Shown here piece by piece: positions 17,162 to 25,836 of a DNA stretch of 35,955 nt. Source of the DNA: Bacillota bacterium. GTDB lineage: Bacteria > Bacillota > Bacilli > Alicyclobacillales > SLC66. Within the stretch, counting starts at the first letter, position 1; every line of letters begins with the position of its first letter. Position numbers and translations under genes: made by a program. Location: positions 1 through 35,955 of the forward strand of contig JAJZEE010000033.1 in assembly GCA_021805735.1 (NCBI GenBank). Direction: 5' to 3'. The notes under the pieces are model-generated. The model was not told the DNA's origin. It made no database searches and worked only from the letters and a program-made list of their open reading frames with translations.

Positions 17162-18301
17162 ATGAGTTCTGTCAGAGAGGTGTTGCATTTGACCTTAGAT
17201 GGAGCCTACTACGCATTAAAAGGCTACATTTACCAATTTGATTCGAGTATACTGGTTATACTCGAAAATACGAAGTCAGTTGTTTGGATTGAGTACACAC
17301 AAGACATTGCCTTTGAACAGTATGTTATTCAGGTAAAGCACCGTGAATCCAAGAAGTTTAGCTTGAGTTTAATTAGAACTGCGATCATTCAGCTTCTCGA
17401 AGAATTTATTCGCAACCCCGACAAGACGTACTGGCTTCGGTGTTACTTTCCTGACAAACCGGAAGAGCTTTGGAGGCCACATATCTCTCAGCTTAATCAG
17501 ATTCTTGGTTCTGACGGCAACAGATTTTCAGTGGATCACAAGGCAGAGTTCTTAAGGCACTTCGTTGTGGCATTTTCAGTGAACTTCGATGCACAATTTA
17601 ACAGATTGCTTGATAAACTACAGGAAAGTTTTAGTCTAAGGACAAAAGATGAAGCTATTCTGTACCACTCGATTATTAGGGCTAACTTGTTTCAGATTGC
17701 ACTCAAAGAAAAGCAGCGAAGGCAAATCTCCTTTGACATTGTCAAAAGAATCGTGAAGGATTCCGAGGTAGTTATCTTCAATTCCTCTTACCGTCACCAC
17801 TTGACCAGGGAACGCTACGAGTCTGCTGTTAGGAAAAGATATTTTGCTGAAAGGAGCCCGAATTCTGACAAGTTTAAGAGACTCTTTGTGATTGACTGTG
17901 TAAAAGAAAAAGATCATTCAAATTTAGTTAGATTGGCGAATCTTTTGGGGCGAAAGTACTACAAGAAGAACAAGAGCCCGGCACCCTACATTTCCTTTGT
18001 CAACGCACCGGTTGACTTAGTTAATGCCATGAAGACTCAACTGGTTTCGGATGGATTTAGGTTTTGTGACGGTACTTTTTTCCACGGGGATGAGTTTCAC
18101 TCTGATCTGCTCGTCAAGGATGAGGTCAGCGAAGTAAAATTTATCCAGTTCGACTATATAGACAGCTTAGGAGTTTCATTTGCGACTAAGTACTACTTTC
18201 TTGGGGAGGATGCCTTAAGGGGAGATGATGATCGATACATTCATGCAACAAGGCTAGAGATCGAAGACGTGGATCAGGTAATACGAATAGTCGAAAGGTA
18301 G
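17162..18301 (+). CDS. DUF4297-like (Cap4-type) nuclease
   Basis: The 379-residue protein has the N-terminal pattern of DUF4297 nucleases: ALKGYIYQF (18-26), then WIEYTQDI with E44 and D48, and QVKH with Q57-K59. This matches the E-x(n)-Q-x-K core of restriction-endonuclease folds as in Cap4. The remaining ~300 residues are helical and probably bind the HerA partner. ATG 17162 lacks a good ribosome site, whereas TTG 17189 has AGAGAGG 7 bases upstream and may be the true start. The HerA gene follows 10 bases later, so this is a DUF4297-HerA type anti-phage pair. The DNA is much more AT-rich than the preceding block, indicating separate acquisition. Confidence 0.78.
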   Translation: MSSVREVLHLTLDGAYYALKGYIYQFDSSILVILENTKSVVWIEYTQDIAFEQYVIQVKHRESKKFSLSLIRTAIIQLLEEFIRNPDKTYWLRCYFPDKPEELWRPHISQLNQILGSDGNRFSVDHKAEFLRHFVVAFSVNFDAQFNRLLDKLQESFSLRTKDEAILYHSIIRANLFQIALKEKQRRQISFDIVKRIVKDSEVVIFNSSYRHHLTRERYESAVRKRYFAERSPNSDKFKRLFVIDCVKEKDHSNLVRLANLLGRKYYKKNKSPAPYISFVNAPVDLVNAMKTQLVSDGFRFCDGTFFHGDEFHSDLLVKDEVSEVKFIQFDYIDSLGVSFATKYYFLGEDALRGDDDRYIHATRLEIEDVDQVIRIVER

Positions 18302-18311
18302 GCGTCGCCAA

Positions 18312-20021
18312 ATGGATCTTGAAGCAAGTGTGGTCAGTGTTCTACCCGATAAAGTAACGATTCGCGTAAATGAGGATAGTCTAAGGTCCTGGTCCGAGAT
18401 TGAAAAACTGGCTGTGGGGTCTTATCTTAGGGTATCTGACAATGATCAATGTGCTATAATTGCAGTTATTGATACATTTAATATTACTGAGATTGAGTCA
18501 AATGGACGTAGCTATCTCCTTGATGCCATACCAATCGGATTTATCGATGCGGATGGGATATTTCATCGGGGTGGTCGACAAATTGCAATACCTCCCACTG
18601 CCGTGGCACCGGCTAGAAGATCTGAAATAGAGGGTATTTATGCGCAGATGGCCGCCAATAAACGGTTTGACTTCGCTTCCCTGTCTCAGGATAGTGCTAT
18701 TAGAGTTCCCGTTGATGGCGATCGCTTTTTCAACAAACATATCGCAGTGGTTGGGTCGACGGGATCGGGTAAATCACACACGGTCGCCCGGATTGTACAA
18801 ACTGCCATCTGTGCGAAAAGCGGCAGCTTTCAAGGGCTCAATAACTCACATGTTATTATTTTCGATATACATTCTGAGTATAAATCGGCGTTTCCGTCGG
18901 CGAATCTGGTTGATGTGAATTCTCTTCAATTGCCATATTGGCTGATGAATGGTGACGAGCTCGAGGAACTATTGGTGGAAACAGGTGAAAATCAGGCATA
19001 TAACCAGATTTCGCTATTGAGGAGAATTATTACCAAAAATAAACAGTTGAAGAGTGGCAATGATGGGGTACTATTTGACACCCCGATGTACTTCAGTCTT
19101 TCTGAGGTGATTAACTGTCTAGTAAACCTTAGCCGTGAGACAAGGAACGCCAAGAACCCTGACGAAATCTGTATAAAGGGAAATCCGAGGACATTTGAGC
19201 GTGACGACCTGAAATATGAATATTATTTTGAGACGCAATTTGATTTTGACGAGACGAAAAGAGAATCGATTGTGAAAGGACTGTACAATGATGGGACCTT
19301 AGAAAAGTTTATTTCCAGGCTTTCGAACAAGGTCGCAGATAGGCGCCTGGATTTTCTGCTTGGTAAGGGAGTAGAGCGGATAACATTCGAAGTCGTCCTG
19401 AGGCGTATTCTTGGATATATTTCGGGGCAGGAGTCGAATGTAACTGTCGTAGATTTAAGTGGAGTTCCGTTTGAGGTGCTTAGTATTACCGTATCGTTAA
19501 TCACCAGACTGGTTTTCGATTATGGGTATATCAGAAAGCGAGTATTAACACAGACAAGCCAGCAACTTACGCCTATCCTCCTAGTATACGAGGAGGCTCA
19601 CAAGTATGCTCCGAAGGATACGGCGGTTAAATACAGGGCTTCAAGAATGTCAATTGAACGAGTGGCAAAGGAAGGGCGAAAGTATGGAGTTAGCGCACTG
19701 ATTGCTAGTCAAAGACCATCCGAGGTATCTGATACTATTTTCTCACAATGCAGCAACTTTGTGGCTCTGAGATTAACTAATCCCGAAGATCAGGCCTATG
19801 TTTCACGATTGCTTCCCGACAGCCTGGAAGGGATGACCTCTGCACTTCCAACTCTTGAGAGTGGGGAAGCTGTTTTGGTGGGTGATTCCTTAGTTATCCC
19901 TTCAATCGTAAAAATAGATCGTTGCGACCCTGAACCATCATCAACTGATGTACCATTCTTTACCGAATGGAAGGAACCGTGGTTCAATGTTGCCTTCAAG
20001 GAACTTGTGACAAAATGGTAG
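18312..20021 (+). CDS. herA: HerA-type hexameric ATPase of a DUF4297-HerA system
   Basis: The 569-residue protein has an N-terminal HAS-barrel-like region, Walker A GSTGSGKS (~148-155), Walker B LLVYEEAHKYAP (~423-434) and the C-terminal ASQRPSEVSDTIFSQCSNF arginine-finger segment. HerA ATPases are ring-shaped DNA translocases. In the DUF4297-HerA anti-phage pair the ring binds the nuclease and activates degradation (established for the family). It starts 10 bases after the nuclease stop, so the two form one transcription unit. Composition is AT-rich like its partner. It is homologous to the truncated HerA remnant at 2357-3067 but clearly not a recent copy. Confidence 0.88.
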   Translation: MDLEASVVSVLPDKVTIRVNEDSLRSWSEIEKLAVGSYLRVSDNDQCAIIAVIDTFNITEIESNGRSYLLDAIPIGFIDADGIFHRGGRQIAIPPTAVAPARRSEIEGIYAQMAANKRFDFASLSQDSAIRVPVDGDRFFNKHIAVVGSTGSGKSHTVARIVQTAICAKSGSFQGLNNSHVIIFDIHSEYKSAFPSANLVDVNSLQLPYWLMNGDELEELLVETGENQAYNQISLLRRIITKNKQLKSGNDGVLFDTPMYFSLSEVINCLVNLSRETRNAKNPDEICIKGNPRTFERDDLKYEYYFETQFDFDETKRESIVKGLYNDGTLEKFISRLSNKVADRRLDFLLGKGVERITFEVVLRRILGYISGQESNVTVVDLSGVPFEVLSITVSLITRLVFDYGYIRKRVLTQTSQQLTPILLVYEEAHKYAPKDTAVKYRASRMSIERVAKEGRKYGVSALIASQRPSEVSDTIFSQCSNFVALRLTNPEDQAYVSRLLPDSLEGMTSALPTLESGEAVLVGDSLVIPSIVKIDRCDPEPSSTDVPFFTEWKEPWFNVAFKELVTKW

Positions 20022-20113
20022 CTTTGCTCGATGACTGCTGTAATAGAGCTCTGGAGGGTTCATAGATGTCTTTCAGGGTGAGTGTCCACTGCGAGGCATA
20101 TGCCCAAGGAGGT

Positions 20114-20131
20114 TATTGTAGTTTTACAATA
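20114..20131. repeat. Short AT-rich inverted repeat upstream of ietA
   Basis: TATTGTA-GTTT-TACAATA has perfect 7-bp arms around a 4-base loop. It sits in the 282-base gap between herA and ietA, about 170 bases before ietA, with a TATAAT-like string overlapping its right edge (20130-20135). It could be an operator or a weak hairpin. No matching -35 box was convincing. Nothing else gene-like is seen in this gap. Confidence 0.3.
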
Positions 20132-20303
20132 TAATAACGAGCACTTGATATTGTCTTACTTTCAGATTTCATTGTATGTGCGATCAATCTGGTTATGAGG
20201 TTTGGCCCAGTCGGTTGACTCGATAATAAGCTTCATAATGGATCGCAGGAATCGCAAAGAGCGCGGCGAACAGCTACACTGTAGGGACTGGAGGTGAGCC
20301 GAC

Positions 20304-21296
20304 GTGCCAAGCGGACAGACGTTGCGCCAACTGATCAAGAGTGGGGCCGTGCTCGGGAACGAGGATTTCACGCGGGCGGCCGAACAGATCATTCATGAAG
20401 AGCGCGAGAAACATCATCATCTGCTGGCGAACGACCTGGAACGGATTTTGTACGGAGCGCGGCTACTGCCGTCCAAGTCGAGCGCGGAGCGATCCCTCCC
20501 CGTTCCTCGCGATCGTGAGCGCGATCTGCCCTTGGTGGAACTCCATGTGCCGGTGCGATCGCTGAAGGACGCGGTGCTGTCGGACGTGAATCTCGCCGTG
20601 GTGGAGGAACTGCTGCTGGAACAAAACCGCGTTGACGTTCTGGCCAGCTATGGACTTCGCCCGCTGAACAGACTGCTGTTTTGCGGACCGCCGGGCTGTG
20701 GCAAGACATTGACCGCCGAAGTGATCGCGTTGGAACTGTCTCTGGAACTGGTGATCGTTCGCTTTGACGCAGTGGTGTCGTCATTCCTGGGCGAGACAGC
20801 CGCAAACCTGCGCAAGGTGTTTGATTTTTTGAGCGAGGGCCATTTCGTGGCATTGTTCGATGAATTTGACGCGATCGGGAAAGAACGAGATGACGATGGA
20901 GAGCATGGGGAATTAAAACGGGTCGTGAATTCCGTTTTGCAAATGATGGACAGTTATCGCGGCAACAGTTTGTTGGTCGCGGCGACCAACCACGAGAGAA
21001 TGTTGGATCGCGCCATCTGGCGACGATTCGACGAAGTCCTGCTTTTTGAAAAGCCAAGTTTTGAACAAATCCGCACCCTCTTCACGATCAAATTGCGGGG
21101 TGTGCGCCACGACCTGCCTTTGGATGATCGCGTCTTTGTCAACGAATTTACGGAATTTGCACACGCGGACATTGAGCGAATCCTGATTCGGTCTATCAAG
21201 TCGATGGTCTTGCGGGGACGTGAGTTTCTGACTCCAGACATGGTCATGGACGCCAAACGCCGCGAGGAGTCGCGCGCGTCTATCGGACCTCGATGA
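20304..21296 (+). CDS. ietA: AAA+ ATPase of an IetAS-type defence pair
   Basis: The 330-residue protein starts at a GTG with a near-perfect GGAGGTGA 6 bases upstream. A ~100-residue helical N-terminus precedes one AAA+ domain: Walker A GPPGCGKT (~129-136), Walker B ALFDEFDAI (~184-192) and sensor LLVAATNHE (~227-235). The pairing with a downstream subtilisin-like protease, sharing an ATGA junction region, matches the two-gene IetAS system, reported first in plasmid incompatibility and later as anti-phage. The ATPase probably regulates or feeds the protease. The subtilase ribosome site overlaps the end of this gene, so the two are made together. Confidence 0.85.
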   Translation: MPSGQTLRQLIKSGAVLGNEDFTRAAEQIIHEEREKHHHLLANDLERILYGARLLPSKSSAERSLPVPRDRERDLPLVELHVPVRSLKDAVLSDVNLAVVEELLLEQNRVDVLASYGLRPLNRLLFCGPPGCGKTLTAEVIALELSLELVIVRFDAVVSSFLGETAANLRKVFDFLSEGHFVALFDEFDAIGKERDDDGEHGELKRVVNSVLQMMDSYRGNSLLVAATNHERMLDRAIWRRFDEVLLFEKPSFEQIRTLFTIKLRGVRHDLPLDDRVFVNEFTEFAHADIERILIRSIKSMVLRGREFLTPDMVMDAKRREESRASIGPR

Positions 21297-21310
21297 TAGG
21301 AGGGGCACAG

Positions 21311-23638
21311 ATGCCGGACTCGGATCGCCATCCCCATTTGCTCTTACGCCGCGAAGAGGTGGTCAATCCTCGTCGTTCGAGCGCACGGAATGTTCCCAAA
21401 ATTGCCCCTGACGATGTCCGTGGGCATGCCCGAAAACTGCTGGAGCAACTGGCTGAGAATGAGCAACTTCCAAGTGAAGAGGGATACGATCCGCGCCGTT
21501 TATTAAAGTTGACGGTCAGTCCGGGTACGCCGATCGCAGAGTTGGAGGGTATCCGTGGATTAAAGGTGATCAGCCAGGAAGATCGCGAGGTTGTCGTCAT
21601 GTTTGCGGATGAACGCGGCCTGAATGAGTTTCGTCACCGACTCGACCAACTGGAGCACGGTGGGTCTCCGACACGAACAGACTTGCTGTATGCCATTGCA
21701 GGCATAGACGGGTGGGCCGAAAAGGACCGCAGAGGACAGCAACTTGAAACGGTGGCGGGAGCGCCCCGCTTCGTGGTCGATGTGGAGCTCTGGGCCCTGG
21801 AGTCTCGCCCGGAACGCGAGGCCATGATCCGATCCTTCGAGTCATTCTGCGCTTCACATCAGATCGACATTCTCGATAAGATGAACCAGTCCACGATCAT
21901 CATGATGCGCGTTCGATTGTCGCAAGGCGAATTGGAACTTCTCCTCCGACATCGAGACGTGCGATTGGTTGATGCTCCCCCACATTTTCAGTTTGATGCG
22001 CGGCTGCTCAACACTGAAGTGAGGAACATGTCGCTTCTCGATGAAGTTTCGGATGACATGCCTGCGATCGTGGTTCTGGATAGTGGCGTCGCAACTGGCC
22101 ATCCGCTTCTTGGCGCGGCCATAGGAGATGCTCAGAATTTTCTGCAGGGAAGCCGCAGCGCCGCCGACGAAAACGGGCACGGAACGATGGTCGCGGGTAT
22201 TGCGCTGTACGGCGATGTCGAGGTCTGTTTGCGGGAAGGGCGCTTCATTCCCCAACTACGTTTGTTCAGCGGCAGGATCACAGATGAAAATAGCCAGGGT
22301 CAATCGGATTTTATTGAAAATGCGGTGGCTGGGGCAGTGTCATATTTTTCGAGTCAGTATGGATGCAAGATCTTCAATCTCTCGTTTGGCGATTCAATGA
22401 AGCCGTACCATGGTGGACATGTGAGGGGATTGGCTGCGGTTCTTGATTCGCTGGCGCAGGAGCATGGTGTACTGTTCGTTGTTTCGGCCGGCAATTTTTA
22501 TGGGACCGAAGAGTTTCCCATGCACTGGTTGCACGAGTATCCGCATTACCTGTTTGATGAGGCCTGCCGAATCCTGGATCCCGCCCCGGCCGTGAATGTG
22601 CTGACCGTAGGAAGTATTGCGCGTCATGAGGTGTCGCGACTCGCGACCCGATTTCCAAATGATGTCGAGTATCAGCCCATTGCGCGGCGAGACCAACCTT
22701 CACCATTTACGCGAACGGGGCCGGGGCCGCTTGGGGCCATAAAACCCGAGCTGGTCGAGTACGGAGGGAATCTGTCCGTCAATGTTCGTCACGGCGTCGA
22801 TCGCCTGGATATCGGAAACGCTACACTGGGAGAGATCAGTACCTCGCTTGAGTTTGCACACGGCTCTCCGTTTGCCATGGATGTGGGGACAAGCTATGCG
22901 GCTCCAAGGATAGCGAATTTGGCCGGACGCTTGCTCGCGACCTATCCAGACGCGGATGCCAATCTGCTGCGGGCGTTGATCTTGGCGCACGCATCGCAGC
23001 CAGATGCCGCGCGTACTCTGTTGAAGGGTGATGTCGAGAAACTTTTTCGTATCGTGGGATATGGAAGGCCGGATTCGGGAGCGGCGCTACTGTCAGATGA
23101 ACAATGCGTGACGCTTATGGCCAATGACCGGATGAGTGGGGACGTCCACCATTTTTATGAGATCCCTTTGCCCGATGATTTTTTATCCGGCGGTCGTTGG
23201 AAACGCACGGTCACCGTGGCCTTGGCGCATACCCCAATCGTCAGACGAACGCGGATCAAGTACAAAGGCAGCGCCCTGTCCTTCAAGGTCGTCAAGGGAT
23301 TGTCCCTAAATCAGGTAATCGATGTCTTTAGCAGGACAAAAAAGGGTGATGCGGAGCCCATGATGGACGAGTATAGTGGGTTCTCGCCCAACGCCAAGTT
23401 GCGTTCGGAAGGCACTGTACAGGCTGGAACAAAGGTATTCACACAAACGGATACAAGGTGGGGTAAAAATAGGTTGTTTGTCGTCGTGACCAGACACGTC
23501 GAGCCATGGGCGGCCACGCTTTTTGCAGACGAGCCCTATTCACTTGTGGTCGTGATACGGAACCAGTCGGAAAACACGGTGAGGTTTTACACCCAGGTCC
23601 AGCAACAATTGCAGGCCCGCGCACGTCTGCGCGTGTAG
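21311..23638 (+). CDS. ietS: Subtilisin-like (S8) serine protease of an IetAS-type pair
   Basis: I chose ATG 21311 because AGGAGGGG lies just before it; the upstream ATG at 21293 overlaps the ietA stop but sits ahead of that ribosome site. The 775-residue protein has an intact S8 triad: Asp257 in VVLDSGVATGHP, His290 in NGHGTMVAG, Ser528 in VGTSYAAPRIA, with oxyanion Asn395 in VVSAGNFYG. The ~250 residues before the catalytic domain and ~230 after it are family-specific. No signal peptide is present, so it acts in the cytoplasm, presumably cleaving a host or phage protein under control of IetA. It is the last gene of the island. Confidence 0.86.
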   Translation: MPDSDRHPHLLLRREEVVNPRRSSARNVPKIAPDDVRGHARKLLEQLAENEQLPSEEGYDPRRLLKLTVSPGTPIAELEGIRGLKVISQEDREVVVMFADERGLNEFRHRLDQLEHGGSPTRTDLLYAIAGIDGWAEKDRRGQQLETVAGAPRFVVDVELWALESRPEREAMIRSFESFCASHQIDILDKMNQSTIIMMRVRLSQGELELLLRHRDVRLVDAPPHFQFDARLLNTEVRNMSLLDEVSDDMPAIVVLDSGVATGHPLLGAAIGDAQNFLQGSRSAADENGHGTMVAGIALYGDVEVCLREGRFIPQLRLFSGRITDENSQGQSDFIENAVAGAVSYFSSQYGCKIFNLSFGDSMKPYHGGHVRGLAAVLDSLAQEHGVLFVVSAGNFYGTEEFPMHWLHEYPHYLFDEACRILDPAPAVNVLTVGSIARHEVSRLATRFPNDVEYQPIARRDQPSPFTRTGPGPLGAIKPELVEYGGNLSVNVRHGVDRLDIGNATLGEISTSLEFAHGSPFAMDVGTSYAAPRIANLAGRLLATYPDADANLLRALILAHASQPDAARTLLKGDVEKLFRIVGYGRPDSGAALLSDEQCVTLMANDRMSGDVHHFYEIPLPDDFLSGGRWKRTVTVALAHTPIVRRTRIKYKGSALSFKVVKGLSLNQVIDVFSRTKKGDAEPMMDEYSGFSPNAKLRSEGTVQAGTKVFTQTDTRWGKNRLFVVVTRHVEPWAATLFADEPYSLVVVIRNQSENTVRFYTQVQQQLQARARLRV

Positions 23639-23876
23639 CTTAGGTGCGTCCCCAGCTATGGCAATCGTGTTCAAGCCTCTCCTCCATCGCAGCTTATTTT
23701 GGAGCCCAATATGAAGGCGGAGAGATCAAAGGCGGAGAGGTCATGCTGCAAACCCGCAGACAAATTGTCGTCCGTTCCCTGTAGCGACTTAAACAGTGGT
23801 GTAGTAAAACCATCTTCCAATTTCTCCAGGGGTTGTGTACAATGACCGTGCGAGATATGCCGGGAGGCGAGACACG

Positions 23877-24101
23877 TTGAAGTTGACCCCCAGACGTTCC
23901 AGGCGGAGCAATTATTTGATGATGTCGTCCATGCTCATATTTGCTTCTGTCGAGATTTCAAAAGCAATCAGTCATACAGGTGCAGATCGTGTTGCCTTTT
24001 GGACGGCGAGCGGCGCGTTTTTCCTGTTTGCCATGACATTTGGCGTCATCGGCTGGAGTCAGGGAAAGAAGTCTCATCCTCCTGGCGGCATCAGGAAGTA
24101 A
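23877..24101 (+). CDS. Small two-helix membrane protein
   Basis: A TTG start preceded by GGGAGG at 7-8 bases gives a 74-residue product; the longer frame from ATG 23835 lacks such a site. After a basic N-terminus (KLTPRRSRRS) come two hydrophobic segments, YLMMSSMLIFASVEI and FWTASGAFFLFAMTFGVIGW, then a polar tail. This predicts a small inner-membrane protein. I do not recognise a family. It stands alone between ietS and the convergent sleL gene. A weak promoter-like pair (TTCCAA, 17 bases, TACAAT) lies about 60 bases upstream. The 240 bases between ietS and this gene hold nothing else identifiable. Confidence 0.55.
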   Translation: MKLTPRRSRRSNYLMMSSMLIFASVEISKAISHTGADRVAFWTASGAFFLFAMTFGVIGWSQGKKSHPPGGIRK

Positions 24102-24174
24102 AGTTTTGGTGGTGTCGGGAGATAAATCGGCAACTCGTGGACGATTCCGCAACATCCGGACAGTGCGTGCCACG

Positions 24175-24240
24175 ATCGTCCGACGAACGCGGACGGGGTA
24201 CAAAGGCGGCGCCCAACTAGGCGTCCTATCCTTCAGGGGT
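24175..24240 (+). pseudogene. Short relic resembling ietS 3' coding sequence
   Basis: ATCGTCCGACGAACGCGG at 24175, followed by TACAAAGGCGGCGCC, closely matches 23237-23275 inside ietS: 33 of 39 bases are identical by hand alignment. After an ~11-base insertion, CTATCCTTCAGGGG matches CTGTCCTTCAAGGT in ietS. The translated form IVRRTRTGYKGGA parallels IVRRTRIKYKGSA. It is in the same orientation and about 940 bases downstream. No longer open frame joins it, so it is debris of an IetS-like gene or a partial duplication. The surrounding 24102-24266 has no other recognisable content. Confidence 0.55.
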
Positions 24241-24266
24241 CCGGGATCGCCCCCGGATCACGTCGT

Positions 24267-25553
24267 CTACACTTTTTTCACCACAAATGTGTCCGCCGTC
24301 AGCCGCCAAAGTTGCGGAAACGCCTGACCCAGCACCCAGAAGCTCACGCCACGCAAACCCATTTCATACACGAGGTGAAACTTGGCCATGATCGACTTGG
24401 CGTCTTCGAACCAGATCTCGTGTTCCTGCGACCCCATCCAGTAGTGAAACATGGGACTCGCGCCCAAGGGATCGAAGCGGACGGCTGCGCCTTTGTCAAT
24501 CGCAAGATTTTGGGCAGACAGCGGAGAAATGCCCGAGGCCAGGTTGTTTGGCGTGTCTGGAATCAACCAGTTGTAGCCATACGTCGGAATTCCCATCAGC
24601 AATTTTTCGGCAGGGATGACGGATGTCGCGTATTCCAGAACGGCCCGCACCTGATTGATGGGCGCGATCGGCATGGGAGGACCGCCCACCCATCCCCATT
24701 CATAGGTCATGAGCATGATAAAGTCCACGACGGAACCGAGCGTTTTGTAGTCGAACGCGCCCATCCATGCGGCGTTCGGCTCGTCCTTTGTTTTTGGCCC
24801 CATGGCGATTGACACGCTGTAGCCTTTCGGATGCATGCGGTCGCGCAGTTCCGTGATAAAGGCGTTGTAGAGCGGGCGATCCGAGGGGTGCATATGTTCG
24901 AAATCGATATTGACGCCACTGAATCCCTGAGTAGACAATTTGTCCTCAATCGCCGCCAGTACACTGTTGCGCAGAGCCGCGCTTGCCAAAATGGTGTGGG
25001 CCAGTTCGGTGTTGAAGTTTGTGCCGTCAAAATTGGTTACGGACAAGAGTAACGATGCGCCATGCGATTTGGCGGCCCTGAGCGCCTGTTGGTCAGGTAG
25101 TGGAACGATGCCGCCGCGATCGTTCACATGATAACTGAAGATGGTGATGTAGCTTAACTCGCCTGATTCAGTGATGGTTGTTGCATCCGCCGAGGCGCCG
25201 GAAGGGATCAGGTATCCATTCACTTCAATCTGTCGCTTATTTTTGATCGGCATGGGAACAAACAGGATTTGACCGCGCTCCAGTTCGGCATTGTCGGCGA
25301 GTGCATTCGCTCCCGCCACGGCCGGTATCGGAATTCCATATAATCGGGCGATGGATGTCAGAGTCTCTCCGGGGCCAACGGTATGATGGACCAGTGTGCT
25401 CGGTTTTCCGGGAATGAGCAGATTGATTCCAGAGGTGAGCTTATCGCTTTCCAGACCATTGAGGCGGTAGATTTCCTGTTCGGAAGTTCCCGTTGACCTG
25501 GCGACACTCATGACAGTGTCGCCTTTTTTCGTTGCATAGATGTACAAGTTCAT
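24267..25553 (-). CDS. sleL: LysM-GH18 spore cortex-lytic enzyme (SleL/YaaH-like)
   Basis: The 428-residue protein has two N-terminal LysM repeats (KKGDTVMSVARSTGTSEQEI at ~9-28, and VGPGETLTSIARLYGIP at ~59-75) that bind peptidoglycan. A GH18 N-acetylglucosaminidase domain follows, with the catalytic motif FSGVNIDFEHM (~210-220). Length and domain order match SleL/YaaH, which trims cortex fragments during spore germination. This is the main evidence that the host forms endospores. ATG 25553 is listed, but GGGAGG is only ~2 bases before it; a TTG two codons later (25547) has 8-base spacing and may be the true start. No signal peptide is expected for this family. Confidence 0.9.
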   Translation of the reverse strand: MNLYIYATKKGDTVMSVARSTGTSEQEIYRLNGLESDKLTSGINLLIPGKPSTLVHHTVGPGETLTSIARLYGIPIPAVAGANALADNAELERGQILFVPMPIKNKRQIEVNGYLIPSGASADATTITESGELSYITIFSYHVNDRGGIVPLPDQQALRAAKSHGASLLLSVTNFDGTNFNTELAHTILASAALRNSVLAAIEDKLSTQGFSGVNIDFEHMHPSDRPLYNAFITELRDRMHPKGYSVSIAMGPKTKDEPNAAWMGAFDYKTLGSVVDFIMLMTYEWGWVGGPPMPIAPINQVRAVLEYATSVIPAEKLLMGIPTYGYNWLIPDTPNNLASGISPLSAQNLAIDKGAAVRFDPLGASPMFHYWMGSQEHEIWFEDAKSIMAKFHLVYEMGLRGVSFWVLGQAFPQLWRLTADTFVVKKV

Positions 25554-25739
25554 ACCCTCCCGTAGCGTTACCTTTTATATGGGTATGCGAGTCTGAAGCT
25601 GGTTATGGCAGCGAGCGACAGAACTTCGTCGAATGGAAATGCGCGCAACCGGGGTTGCAGTCTGTACGTCTGCATTACGAGGATTGTAAATCGATGTTCA
25701 TGATATTATAGGAACGTTGGGTCTACCTGAAACTTGCTG

Positions 25740-25778
25740 GCGGTGCGAACCGCTGAGATTTTGTTTCGCAAAACTCAG
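25740..25778 (+). promoter_or_regulatory. Two tandem hairpins in the thioesterase leader
   Basis: GCGGT-GCGA-ACCGC (25740-25753) is a 5-bp stem with a GNRA loop. It abuts CTGAG-A-TTTTG / CAAAA-CTCAG (25753-25778), a 10-bp stem with one bulge and loop TTTCG. They lie ~60 bases before the thioesterase ATG, below a possible promoter (TTGTAA, 17 bases, TATAGG, ending near 25712). No T-run follows, so they are not a simple terminator. I could not match them to a known riboswitch class. Confidence 0.4.
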
Positions 25779-25836
25779 ACATGAAAGCTTACTTGGAAAA
25801 GTCGGCTCTAAATAGAACGGTCAGGGGGTATGGAGC

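Noticed and set aside
25690-25836. A known riboswitch (purine, ykkC or similar) upstream of the thioesterase, prompted by GGGTCTACC
   Set aside because: The required conserved junctions and pairing order of these classes could not be found.
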